From NCBI RefSeq assembly GCF_042661605.1, contig NZ_JBHSWJ010000002.1, positions 930,001 through 994,000 of the forward strand: a stretch of DNA of 64,000 bases. The letters are read 5' to 3'. The notes beneath the pieces are model-generated. The model was not told the DNA's origin and did no database searches. It was given only the letters and a program-made list of their open reading frames with translations. This stretch comes from Branchiibius cervicis (GTDB taxonomy: Bacteria; Actinomycetota; Actinomycetes; Actinomycetales; Dermatophilaceae). Every line of letters begins with the position of its first letter. The stretch's first letter is position 1. Below are positions 45,468-53,020 of this stretch, piece after piece. Both the position numbers and the translations under genes were made by a program.

Positions 45468-46223
45468 ATGACGGTTACCCCACGACACGACGGCCGCGCC
45501 CCCGACCAACTGCGCGACATCCGCATCACCCGCAACTGGCTGGACCACGCCGAGGGCAGCGCACTCATCGAGTTCGGCCGCACCCGGGTGCTGGTGGCCG
45601 CGAGTTTCACCGAAGGCGTGCCGCGCTGGCTGAAGGGTCAGGGCACCGGGTGGGTGACCAGCGAGTACGAGATGCTGCCGCGCTCGACCAACACCCGCAG
45701 TGATCGCGAGTCCCGCAAGGGCAAGGTGGGCGGGCGCACCCACGAGATCTCCCGGCTCATCGGCCGCAGCCTGCGCGCCATCATCGACACCAGCGCGCTG
45801 GGTGAGAACACCATCGTGGTCGACTGCGACGTGCTGCAGGCGGACGGGGGCACGCGTACGGCGTCCATCACCGGTGCGTACGTGGCCCTCGCCGACGCGG
45901 TGGCCGACGCCCGGGCGCGGGGATTGATCGCCAAGAACGCCAAGCCGCTGACCGACTCGGTTGCGGCGATCAGCGTGGGCATCGTCGGCGGGGTACCGGT
46001 GCTGGACCTTGATTACCCCGAGGATTCGACCGCCGAGACCGACATGAACGTGGTGATGACCGGCTCCGGCGGATTCGTGGAGGTGCAGGGCACCGCGGAG
46101 GGTGCGCCCTTCGATCGGGACGAATTGAACGCGTTGCTCGACCTGGCCGCCGGGGGAATCGCGACCTTGACGTCGCTGCAACACGAGGCGCTCTCCGGCG
46201 AGGCCCGCGAGAGGGCCCTGTGA
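45468..46223 (+). CDS. rph: Ribonuclease PH
   Basis: 251 residues. Phosphorolytic 3'-5' exoribonuclease that trims tRNA 3' ends. RHDGRAPDQLRDIRITRNWL, EGVPRWLKGQGTGWVTSEYE, MLPRSTNTRSDRESRKGKVG with the RNA-binding Arg cluster, and VDCDVLQADGGTRTASITGA. Its stop overlaps the rdgB GTG start (GTGA). Confidence 0.96.
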   Translation: MTVTPRHDGRAPDQLRDIRITRNWLDHAEGSALIEFGRTRVLVAASFTEGVPRWLKGQGTGWVTSEYEMLPRSTNTRSDRESRKGKVGGRTHEISRLIGRSLRAIIDTSALGENTIVVDCDVLQADGGTRTASITGAYVALADAVADARARGLIAKNAKPLTDSVAAISVGIVGGVPVLDLDYPEDSTAETDMNVVMTGSGGFVEVQGTAEGAPFDRDELNALLDLAAGGIATLTSLQHEALSGEARERAL

Positions 46224-46828
46224 CTCGCCTGGTCCTGGCCACCCGCAACCCAGGGAAGTTGCGCGAGCTGCGGCAACTGGTAGCGCAGGTGCCGCAGCTC
46301 GCCGGTCTCGACGTCGTCAGTGTGGGGGAGTCCTACCCGCAGATCGAGGAGACCGTCGAGAGCGGTGTGACCTTCGAGCAGAACGCCACGTTGAAGGCCC
46401 GCGCCGTCGCGCAGGCGACCAATCTTCCTGCTATTGCTGACGATTCGGGGTTGTGCGTCGACATTCTCGGGGACTGTCCGGGAGTCTTCTCTGCGTTGTG
46501 GTCCGGCACGCACGGGGCGGACCAGGCCAACATCGACCTGCTGCTGGCCCAGACGATCGACGTACCCGTCGAGCAACTCACTGCGCGCTTCGTCAGTTGT
46601 GTCGTACTGGCTCTGCCCGACGGCACCCAGCGAGCGCACTTCGGTGAGGTGCGCGGCCGGTTGACCCGAGACCAGCGGGGCACCAACGGGTTCGGCTACG
46701 ACCCGATCTTCGAGCTGCCGGACGGTCGCACCCTGGCCGAATTCACCGACGGGGAGAAGAACGCCATCTCCCATCGAGGCAACGCGTTCCGTGCCGTCCT
46801 GCCCGATCTGGTCACACTGCTCACATGA
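46220..46828 (+). CDS. rdgB: Non-canonical purine NTP pyrophosphatase (RdgB/HAM1)
   Basis: 202 residues. Hydrolyses ITP, XTP and dITP to keep them out of nucleic acids. LVLATRNPGKLRELRQLVAQ binds the triphosphate; PAIADDSGLCVDILGDCPGV carries the catalytic Asp; TNGFGYDPIFELPDGRTLAE and SHRGNAFRAVLP close the site. GTG start overlaps rph; the next gene overlaps its stop (ATGA). Confidence 0.95.
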   Translation: MTRLVLATRNPGKLRELRQLVAQVPQLAGLDVVSVGESYPQIEETVESGVTFEQNATLKARAVAQATNLPAIADDSGLCVDILGDCPGVFSALWSGTHGADQANIDLLLAQTIDVPVEQLTARFVSCVVLALPDGTQRAHFGEVRGRLTRDQRGTNGFGYDPIFELPDGRTLAEFTDGEKNAISHRGNAFRAVLPDLVTLLT

Positions 46829-48396
46829 CCACGCGCACCGATCCGAAGCCCACCACCGAGGCTGACCGCGATCGCGGCTGGTTCGGCTGGGCACTGGTCG
46901 GTTTCGCATCGGGAGCGCTCACGCTCGGTGCCGCTGAACTCATGGCCGGCATCATGGTCCGCTTCGGTTGGATCGGCGGGACGGGATCCCCGGTGCTCGC
47001 GGTCGGTGAAACCTTCATCGACCACACACCTGCGTGGCTGAAGACCTTTGCGGTCAACGTATTCGGAACCGCCGACAAGGTCGCGCTGCTGACGGGGATG
47101 GGCATCGTTCTCACGGTGCTCGCAGCAGGTGTCGGGCTCCTATTGGCGCGTCGACCCACCGCCGCATACGTCGCGTTCGTGCTGCTGCTGGCCCTCGCCC
47201 TGGCCGCGATCCTCATCCGGCCGGGCGCCTCGGCGACCGATGTCGTGCCGACGCTGTTGGGCGGGGCCGCGGGATTGGCCCTGCTCAACGCGTGCCGTTC
47301 CCGGTTGCGGCCCACCGCGCAGTGGGTGGCGCCGGACCGTCGGACCGTGCTGCAACTGAGTGCGGCGTCGCTGGTGGGGGCGGGTATTGCCGCGCTGGCC
47401 GGACAAGCGGTCAGTGGCACGACCCGCGCCGTCGCGGCGGCGCGATCGGCCTTCCGGGTGCCGACCCCGGTGTCGAAGGTGCGGATCCCCTCCGGCGCCT
47501 CGGTGGGGGTCGCGGGGGTGGTGCCGTTCGTCGTACCGGCGGACCAGTTCTACCGGATCGACACCGCGCTCAGCCCGCCCGAGGTCGATCCGGCGACGTG
47601 GTCACTGAAGGTGACCGGCATGGTCGAGCGGGAGATCACCCTGAGCTGGGCGGAGTTGATCGCCAAGCCGCTGCAGGAGGCCGTGGTGACCCTCATGTGT
47701 GTCTCCAACGAGGTGGGCGGTGATCTGACCGGCAACGCAGTGTGGACCGGTTGGCCGGTTCGCGATCTGCTTGCCCTGGCCGGGCCGAAGGCCGGGGCGG
47801 ACATGGTGTTGTCCACCAGCGCCGACGGCTGGACGGCCGGCACGCCGCTGACGGCGCTCACCGACGGCCGCAACGCGCTGCTCGCGGTGGGGATGAACGG
47901 TGAGCCGCTGCCGGTCGAGCACGGCTTCCCGGTGCGGATGGTGGTACCCGGGTTGTATGGGTACGTCAGCGCCACCAAGTGGGTCACGGAGCTGAAGGTA
48001 ACCACGTACGCCGACGACGAGGGTTACTGGACACCCCGAGGTTGGTCGGCCAAGGGCCCGGTCAAGACCGGATCGCGGATCGACGTACCCGCTGATGGGG
48101 CAACGGTTTCCGCCGGCAAAGTGGCCGTCGCCGGCATCGCATGGCGCCAGCACGTCGGCATCGACGGCGTGCAGGTGCGCATCGACGATGGGGACTGGCA
48201 GACCGCCCGCCTCGGAGCGGACGTGACGGTCGATGCGTGGCGACAGTGGGTCTACGAGTGGGACGCACGGGCGGGTTCGCACTCCATCGCGGTCCGGGCG
48301 GTCGACCACACCGGAGCGGTCCAGACCAGCGCCTCGGCTGCTCCGGCTCCTGACGGTGCGACCGGCTGGCACACCGTCAACGTCACGGTGACCTGA
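46825..48396 (+). CDS. Membrane-anchored molybdopterin oxidoreductase (sulfite oxidase/YedY-like)
   Basis: 523 residues. An N-terminal membrane region with about four spans (to about residue 150) and a further hydrophobic segment at 172-195 precedes the Moco domain. The Moco-binding Cys is in TLMCVSNEVGGDLTGNAVWT; PVEHGFPVRMVVPGLYGYVS and SATKWVTELKV are also typical. A C-terminal Mo-co dimerisation-like beta domain starts near GSRIDVPADGATVSAGKVAV. The catalytic domain should be extracytoplasmic. Substrate unknown. Last gene of the murI-rdgB run, ended by a perfect hairpin. Confidence 0.88.
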   Translation: MTTRTDPKPTTEADRDRGWFGWALVGFASGALTLGAAELMAGIMVRFGWIGGTGSPVLAVGETFIDHTPAWLKTFAVNVFGTADKVALLTGMGIVLTVLAAGVGLLLARRPTAAYVAFVLLLALALAAILIRPGASATDVVPTLLGGAAGLALLNACRSRLRPTAQWVAPDRRTVLQLSAASLVGAGIAALAGQAVSGTTRAVAAARSAFRVPTPVSKVRIPSGASVGVAGVVPFVVPADQFYRIDTALSPPEVDPATWSLKVTGMVEREITLSWAELIAKPLQEAVVTLMCVSNEVGGDLTGNAVWTGWPVRDLLALAGPKAGADMVLSTSADGWTAGTPLTALTDGRNALLAVGMNGEPLPVEHGFPVRMVVPGLYGYVSATKWVTELKVTTYADDEGYWTPRGWSAKGPVKTGSRIDVPADGATVSAGKVAVAGIAWRQHVGIDGVQVRIDDGDWQTARLGADVTVDAWRQWVYEWDARAGSHSIAVRAVDHTGAVQTSASAAPAPDGATGWHTVNVTVT

Positions 48397-48430
48397 AAGC
48401 GCCCTGTCACCGCGCGGTGACAGGGCGCTT
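48397..48430. terminator. Bidirectional terminator between the Moco oxidoreductase and hbhA-like genes
   Basis: Perfect 34-base palindrome (AAGCGCCCTGTCACCGC and its complement), with A and T ends that give a short tract in both directions, between convergent genes. Confidence 0.8.
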
Positions 48431-48443
48431 GCTCAGCTGAGGA

Positions 48444-49154
48444 TCAGTCGCCGACCTTGTCGGCGGTCGCGGCAGCAGCCTTGCGGGCGCTGGCAGCGGT
48501 CTTGCGAGCGCTGGTGGTCGCACCCTTGGTGGCGGACGCGGTGCGCTTGGTGGCGCGCTTGGTCGTGGTCGCGGTGCGCTTGGCGGCCGTACGGGTCTTC
48601 TTGACGGCGGTCTCGGCCTCGGCCTTGATGACTTCGGCCTCCTCCTCGTTCACGGAGCGGACGACGTCGACGAGCTTCTCGGCCTGGTGGCGACCGGTGG
48701 TCACCGTCGCCTTGGCGGAGCGCTCAATCTGCTCGGCGGCACCCTTGGCCGTGGTCACGGCACCCTTGGCCTGCGAGATGGTGGAACCGGCCTGGTCGAG
48801 CAATTCCTGGGTAGCGCGCTGGGTGCGCACCCGGTCGATGAGCTTCTCGCCGCGAGCAGTCAGGTCCTCGTAACCTCCGGCGAACGCGCCCGTGACCGTG
48901 GCGGCCTGGTCGGCAACGCCTGCCGGAAGGCCCTTGACGAAGCCCAGCACTTTGATCGGCAGGTCGCTGGCCTGGTCGGCGAACTCCTCGACCTTGGTCT
49001 GCAGCTTGGCCGGCGCCAGGTCGGCGCGTGCCTTGTCGGCGCGAGCGCTGAGGTCGTCGGCGACCTCGCGGACCTTGGCGGCAGCCAGGTCACCGGCGCC
49101 GACGACGGCGTACAACGGGCTCGGGTCGATCTTCAGGGTGTCCAGAACGGGCAT
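48444..49154 (-). CDS. Heparin-binding hemagglutinin (HbhA)-like protein
   Basis: 236 residues. It begins MPVLDTLKIDPSPLYAVVGA, then a long helical region (VREVADDLSARADKARADLA, EFADQASDLPIKVLGFVKGL) and a Lys/Ala/Thr-rich basic tail (AAKRTATTTKRATKRTASAT). No signal peptide. HbhA proteins bind heparan sulfate and membranes; the basic tail also resembles histone H1-like DNA binders. AAGGAG precedes the ATG. An Xre-type regulator gene lies 21 bases upstream, matching the Rv0474-hbhA order of mycobacteria. Confidence 0.85.
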   Translation of the reverse strand: MPVLDTLKIDPSPLYAVVGAGDLAAAKVREVADDLSARADKARADLAPAKLQTKVEEFADQASDLPIKVLGFVKGLPAGVADQAATVTGAFAGGYEDLTARGEKLIDRVRTQRATQELLDQAGSTISQAKGAVTTAKGAAEQIERSAKATVTTGRHQAEKLVDVVRSVNEEEAEVIKAEAETAVKKTRTAAKRTATTTKRATKRTASATKGATTSARKTAASARKAAAATADKVGD

Positions 49155-49175
49155 GGTGATCTCCTTTGGGTGGTT

Positions 49176-49541
49176 TCAGGCGGAGTCGTCCACGAACGAC
49201 TCATACACATCGATCAAGGTCTTGCGCTGTTTGGCGGTCAGGGCCGGGTCGGCGGCGATCGCAGCCCGGACGTCGATCTCGTGCGCGGTCGTGACGGATC
49301 GCTCTTCGTCGAGGATCCCGGCGTGCACGTACAGGGTTTCCGCCGAAACCTGTAGGGCTTTGGCAATCTGCTGCAGGATCTCGGCACTGGGTTTCTTGAC
49401 CCCGCGTTCGATCTGCGACAGATACGGATTAGACACCCCGGCCAGCTCGGACAGTTGCCGCAGCGACATCTGCGCGGACTGCCGCTGCTCCTTCAGGAAC
49501 TCACCGAGAGTCCCTGGCAGTTGCAGCGGGTTGGGGGCCAT
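49176..49541 (-). CDS. Xre-family helix-turn-helix regulator (Rv0474-like)
   Basis: 121 residues. HTH within LGEFLKEQRQSAQMSLRQLS, ELAGVSNPYLSQIERGVKKP, then LQQIAKALQVSAETLYVHAG and an acidic C-terminal tail. The ATG at 49541 gives MAPNPLQLPG. It is preceded by a CATAAT -10 box and a palindrome. Probably controls itself and hbhA-like. Confidence 0.9.
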   Translation of the reverse strand: MAPNPLQLPGTLGEFLKEQRQSAQMSLRQLSELAGVSNPYLSQIERGVKKPSAEILQQIAKALQVSAETLYVHAGILDEERSVTTAHEIDVRAAIAADPALTAKQRKTLIDVYESFVDDSA

Positions 49542-49547
49542 GACTCC

Positions 49548-49553
49548 ATTATG
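49548..49553 (-). promoter_or_regulatory. -10 box of the Xre regulator gene (leaderless)
   Basis: CATAAT on the minus strand, six bases before the ATG at 49541. Confidence 0.45.
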
Positions 49554-49554
49554 C

Positions 49555-49570
49555 TTGCTGTAGTTAGCAA
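49555..49570. promoter_or_regulatory. Candidate autoregulatory operator
   Basis: TTGCT-N6-AGCAA, immediately upstream of the -10 box, where a bound repressor would block RNA polymerase. Confidence 0.45.
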
Positions 49571-49617
49571 ACGCAAACTGGAGCAAGCGCCCGTCCCGGT
49601 ACGACATGCGTGCGAGC

Positions 49618-49761
49618 TCAGCTCTGGTGGTAACGGATCAAGTACGGCGCAGCCAACGCGGGGACCATGAGCAGAACAACCGGCAGCACGCTCTCGGTCG
49701 TGAGCTGACTGACCACGGCGACTCGGGCTAGCAGCTCGATGTCAAACGCCAGCGTATTGGA
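49618..49761 (-). pseudogene. Possible membrane-protein remnant
   Basis: An open 47-codon tail after an in-frame TAG, ending in two hydrophobic stretches (ARVAVVSQLTTESVLPVVLL, MVPALAAPYLIRYHQS). It has no start codon or upstream continuation. It looks like the 3' end of a lost membrane-protein gene. The rest of 49571-49798 shows nothing. Confidence 0.2.
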
Positions 49762-49798
49762 CTAGTTTTTAGAGCCCTCATCGCCGCCGAAACACTCG

Positions 49799-50170
49799 TC
49801 ACGCACTTTGCGTCGGTAACGGCTCGCCGAAAAAGATGAACTCCTCGATCGCGCTGCGGAACCAATCATAGAAAGTCGGATACTCGCCGCGCTGCTCGTA
49901 GCCTGGCTGAGCGTAGTCGTGAATGATAACAACCACCTCATTCCCTAAATTAAAGTCCCAGCAGGCTATGTCATCGTTGTCTTGGCGGAGGGCAAATGGA
50001 AGAACATTTCGATGCGGGTACCTCCTTTTGAGACCGTCCCACCGATCCATCATGGCTTTGCCATCGATGATCCACCACGGCTCGAGGGCGACCAGGTCGT
50101 TTTCCACAACACGTATATATCCCAGTGGAAACCAGAAGTTCGCAGGAAGGTCTACTGCTGGCAAAATCAT
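49799..50170 (-). CDS. SMI1/KNR4 (SUKH) family protein
   Basis: 123 residues, acidic and aromatic-rich: FWFPLGYIRVVENDLVALEP, WWIIDGKAMMDRWDGLKRRY, VLPFALRQDNDDIACWDF and GYEQRGEYPTFYDWFRSAIE. SUKH proteins are commonly immunity proteins for polymorphic toxins or bacteriocins. The ATG at 50170 gives MILPAVDLPANFW. Base composition is visibly more AT-rich than neighbouring genes. No intact toxin gene is next to it. Confidence 0.72.
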   Translation of the reverse strand: MILPAVDLPANFWFPLGYIRVVENDLVALEPWWIIDGKAMMDRWDGLKRRYPHRNVLPFALRQDNDDIACWDFNLGNEVVVIIHDYAQPGYEQRGEYPTFYDWFRSAIEEFIFFGEPLPTQSA

Positions 50171-50192
50171 GAGCTGATTCCGTTCCGTGCAA

Positions 50193-50435
50193 TCATCGTG
50201 TTGCCGTACGGATATTCACTGTGCCACGCTGCTGCTTGATTCGCCACTGCGGAGCGGCATCGCATTCCCCCATGGTCTTGGGTGGCGGCGTATTCTGAGG
50301 TGAATGCTTGACCTCGGCGGCCATGGGCAAGTCGCCGAAATTCCGCACGTAGACTGGCAGGTAGTAGCCGGTCAGTTTGGCGGCGAGAAGCCGATGGTTG
50401 TCGCTTGACGTGAGGCCACCGCCCGGCATGCGCAC
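50193..50435 (-). CDS. Small hypothetical ORF upstream of the SUKH gene
   Basis: 80 residues (SSDNHRLLAAKLTGYYLPVY, VRNFGDLPMAAEVKHSPQNT). I recognise nothing in it. It is open on the same strand just upstream of the SUKH gene and downstream of tRNA-Leu, so it could be the tip of a lost toxin or chance. No Shine-Dalgarno stands out. Confidence 0.3.
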   Translation of the reverse strand: MRMPGGGLTSSDNHRLLAAKLTGYYLPVYVRNFGDLPMAAEVKHSPQNTPPPKTMGECDAAPQWRIKQQRGTVNIRTATR

Positions 50436-50465
50436 TACGTGGATTGGGTCGCCTCTTCAGGCGGG

Positions 50466-50493
50466 CTCCTTTCGTGCGGGTTCGCGTAAGGAG
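50466..50493 (-). terminator. Candidate terminator of tRNA-Leu
   Basis: CTCCTT and AAGGAG flank a CG-rich loop directly downstream of the minus-strand tRNA. Confidence 0.35.
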
Positions 50494-50500
50494 GTCTTGG

Positions 50501-50580
50501 TGCGGAAGGCGGGACTCGAACCCGCACGCCGGAGCACTGGTACCTAAAACCAGCGTGTCTGCCAATTCCACCACTTCCGC
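50501..50580 (-). tRNA. tRNA-Leu (anticodon UAG)
   Basis: Acceptor GCGGAAG pairs with CTTCCGC; anticodon stem CTGGT/ACCAG with loop TTTAGGT, giving TAG; T arm GCGGG-TTCGAGT-CCCGC. Short variable arm. CCA is not encoded. It borders the AT-richer SUKH islet. Confidence 0.93.
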
Positions 50581-50615
50581 GTCGCGGCCCATCCTAAGCG
50601 CCGCGGGGGCGCGGT

Positions 50616-51080
50616 TCAGACGCCGAGCAGCTTGCGCAGCGAGGCGACATGGCCGGTGGCCTTCACGTTGTAGCGCGCGGCCTCGATCAGGCCCTGCTCG
50701 TCGATGACGAAGGTCGAGCGGATGACCCCGGTGACCGTCTTGCCGTAGAGCTTCTTCTCGCCGTACGCGCCGTAGGCAGTCAGCACGCTCTTGTCCGGGT
50801 CGGACAACAGCGGGTAGCTCAGCGACTCCTTCTCGGCGAACTTGGCCAGCTTTGCGACCGGGTCGGGGGAGAGGCCGATCACGGCGTACCCGGCGGCCCG
50901 CAGCGGGGCAATGGAGTCGCGGAAGTCGCACGCCTCCTTCGTGCATCCGGGGGTCATCGCGGCCGGGTAACAGAACACGATCAGCTTGCGGCCGCGGAAG
51001 TCCGACAGCGACACCGTCTCGTCATTCTGGTCCGACAACGAAAATTCGGGTGCGGCGTCGCCGGCTTCGAGGCGGGTCAT
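50616..51080 (-). CDS. bcp: Thiol peroxidase (Bcp/PrxQ-type peroxiredoxin)
   Basis: 154 residues. MTRLEAGDAAPEFSLSDQND and FCYPAAMTPGCTKEACDFRD with the peroxidatic Cys in PGCTKEAC and the PrxQ second Cys five residues on. KTVTGVIRSTFVIDEQGLIE near the end. Reduces peroxides with thioredoxin. ATG at 51080 has GGAAGGA upstream. A divergent DUF3618 gene lies 105 bases away. Confidence 0.93.
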   Translation of the reverse strand: MTRLEAGDAAPEFSLSDQNDETVSLSDFRGRKLIVFCYPAAMTPGCTKEACDFRDSIAPLRAAGYAVIGLSPDPVAKLAKFAEKESLSYPLLSDPDKSVLTAYGAYGEKKLYGKTVTGVIRSTFVIDEQGLIEAARYNVKATGHVASLRKLLGV

Positions 51081-51185
51081 TGCTGTCCTTCCGGATGCAG
51101 GGGTGAGGTCCTGCGTTATCGTCTCAGGCGAGTCAGACATGCAGGTAGGCCCGTCCCCGGGGTTGCCGTCCTCAAAGGAGAACTG

Positions 51186-51470
51186 ATGGCCAGCAAGGCA
51201 CCGTCCCGCCGCAGCGACCCGACCCAGGCCGAGTTGGAGGCGCAGATTGCCGCGAGCCGCGCCCGGTTGGCGGGTAACGTCGATCAGCTCACCAACCGGC
51301 TACAGCCCAAGGCACTGCTGGCCAGTACGACGGACGCGGCCAAGGCGCGCGCGTTCGCCACGGTCAGTGATTCCGACGGCAGCCTTGACCTGGAGAAGGT
51401 CGGAAAGCTGGTCGGTGGCGTCTCCGCCGGTGTGCTGGCCCTTGGCGTTCTGCGCCGCATCTTCCGCTGA
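51186..51470 (+). CDS. DUF3618 protein
   Basis: 94 residues. DPTQAELEAQIAASRARLAG, NVDQLTNRLQPKALLAS is the DUF3618 signature; a hydrophobic segment (VGGVSAGVLALGVLRRIF) ends the protein and should anchor it in the membrane. AAAGGAG precedes the ATG. Function unknown. A GroES-like gene follows at 14 bases. Confidence 0.85.
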   Translation: MASKAPSRRSDPTQAELEAQIAASRARLAGNVDQLTNRLQPKALLASTTDAAKARAFATVSDSDGSLDLEKVGKLVGGVSAGVLALGVLRRIFR

Positions 51471-51484
51471 CCGTTGCACCCGTC

Positions 51485-51817
51485 GTGACGTCTGGAGCCA
51501 GCACCGGGCTGCCGATCCGGATGCTGCATGATCGGCTGCTGATCAGTACCGAGAACGAACCGGGGGAGCGCACCTCGGGCGGCGGCATCCTCATCCCGGC
51601 CACGGCGAGTGTGGGCAAACGTCTCGCGTGGGGCAACGTGGTGGCCGTCGGTAGCCACGTGCGGCAGGTGGCGCTAGGGGATCGGGTGTTGTTCGACCCC
51701 GAGGACCGCGCCGAGGTGGAAATGGGCTCACGCACCTATCTGCTCCTGCGGGAGCGCGATCTGCACGCCGTGGCCAGTGAGCCCGAAGGCTCGGACCCGA
51801 CCGGTCTCTACCTCTAA
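51485..51817 (+). CDS. GroES-like co-chaperonin paralogue
   Basis: 110 residues from GTG. GLPIRMLHDRLLISTENEPG, ERTSGGGILIPATASVGKRL, AWGNVVAVGSHVRQVALGDR and VLFDPEDRAEVEMGSRTYLL follow the GroES beta-barrel with a Gly-rich mobile loop and a YLLLRERDL-type end. A divergent copy without groEL, next to bcp and DUF3618. It may serve a GroEL elsewhere or have another role. The 3' end overlaps the convergent kbl gene by 4 bases. Confidence 0.82.
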   Translation: MTSGASTGLPIRMLHDRLLISTENEPGERTSGGGILIPATASVGKRLAWGNVVAVGSHVRQVALGDRVLFDPEDRAEVEMGSRTYLLLRERDLHAVASEPEGSDPTGLYL

Positions 51818-53010
51818 GTCGCGAGTACTTCGTCACGGGCCGCGACGAAGGCCGCGACGCAGGTGCGGATGTCTTCATCGGAATGAGCGGCTGACAACTG
51901 CACCCGGATCCGCGCTTTACCTTGCGGCACAACCGGATACGAGAATGCAATGACGTAGACGCCATGTGCGAGCATTGCGTCGGCGATCTGCCCGGCCTGG
52001 CGTGCTCCGTCCGGGCCGGGGAACATCACCGGTGTGATCGGGTGGCTGCCCGGCAAAAGGTCGAACCCCGCGTCCGTCATCAGCTCGCGGAAGAGCTGGG
52101 TGTTGTGGCCCAGTTTCGCGCGTTGCTCCGGTGCCCGCGTCGCAGTCAGGATCGCGGTCAATGACCCGGCGACCACACTCGGCGCGACGGCGTTGGAGAA
52201 CAGATACGGGCGGGCCCGCTGGCGTAGGAGGTCGACGATCTCCTGGTGCGCCGCGACGTACCCGCCGGAGGCTCCGCCCAGAGCCTTGCCCAGCGTGCCG
52301 GTGACGATGTCGACGCGGTCGATGACATCGAAGAGTTCCGGTGTGCCCCGGCCGTTCTCCCCGACGAAACCCACCGCGTGCGAGTCGTCCACGAGGACCA
52401 TCGCACCGAATTCGTCGGCCAGATCGCAGATCTCGGCCAGCGGTGCGTAGTAGCCGTCCATCGAGAACACCCCATCGGTGACAACCACCATCCGGTGCGC
52501 ACCGGCCTGTTGTGCCTCCTGGAGTCGGTCGCGCAGGTCGGCCATGTCGGCGTTCTTGTAGCGGTATCGCGCGGCCTTGCTCAGCCGGATGCCGTCGATC
52601 AGCGAGGCGTGATTCAGCTCATCGGAGATGATCGCGTCACCGGCGCCGAAGAGGACCTCGAACACGCCGCCGTTGGCATCGAAGCAGGAGGAGAACAGGA
52701 TGGCGTCCTGCGTGCCGACCAGGGCTGCGATCGCGTGTTCCAGATCGCGATGCTGAGCCTGCGTGCCGCAGATGAAACGCACACTGGCCATCCCGAAGCC
52801 CCACTGGTCCAGCGCCGCGCGAGCCGATGCGATGACGTCCGGGTGATCGGCCAGGCCCAGGTAGTTGTTGGCACAGAAGTTGAGCGCGGGGCCCGATTGC
52901 GTTGCGATATGGGCAGATTGGGGAGTCGAAAGCTCCCGCTCGTGTTTGGTCAGACCGGCATCGTCGATCTCACGCAAGGTGGCGGCGAGTTCATCCTTGA
53001 TCAGGTACAT
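51814..53010 (-). CDS. kbl: Glycine C-acetyltransferase (2-amino-3-ketobutyrate CoA ligase)
   Basis: 398 residues, PLP enzyme of the alpha-oxoamine synthase family. It cleaves 2-amino-3-ketobutyrate with CoA to glycine and acetyl-CoA. FCANNYLGLADHPDVIASAR, LFSSCFDANGGVFEVLFGAG, VLVDDSHAVGFVGENGRGTP and the PLP Lys in DIVTGTLGKALGGASGGYVA. AAGGAGGAG precedes the ATG. It lies 10 bases after tdh; together they degrade threonine. Confidence 0.95.
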   Translation of the reverse strand: MYLIKDELAATLREIDDAGLTKHERELSTPQSAHIATQSGPALNFCANNYLGLADHPDVIASARAALDQWGFGMASVRFICGTQAQHRDLEHAIAALVGTQDAILFSSCFDANGGVFEVLFGAGDAIISDELNHASLIDGIRLSKAARYRYKNADMADLRDRLQEAQQAGAHRMVVVTDGVFSMDGYYAPLAEICDLADEFGAMVLVDDSHAVGFVGENGRGTPELFDVIDRVDIVTGTLGKALGGASGGYVAAHQEIVDLLRQRARPYLFSNAVAPSVVAGSLTAILTATRAPEQRAKLGHNTQLFRELMTDAGFDLLPGSHPITPVMFPGPDGARQAGQIADAMLAHGVYVIAFSYPVVPQGKARIRVQLSAAHSDEDIRTCVAAFVAARDEVLAT

Positions 53011-53020
53011 GGCTCCTCCT

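Noticed and set aside
50167..50946. 259-codon minus-strand ORF crossing tRNA-Leu
   Set aside because: It reads through the tRNA and out-of-frame bcp, so it is a chance frame.
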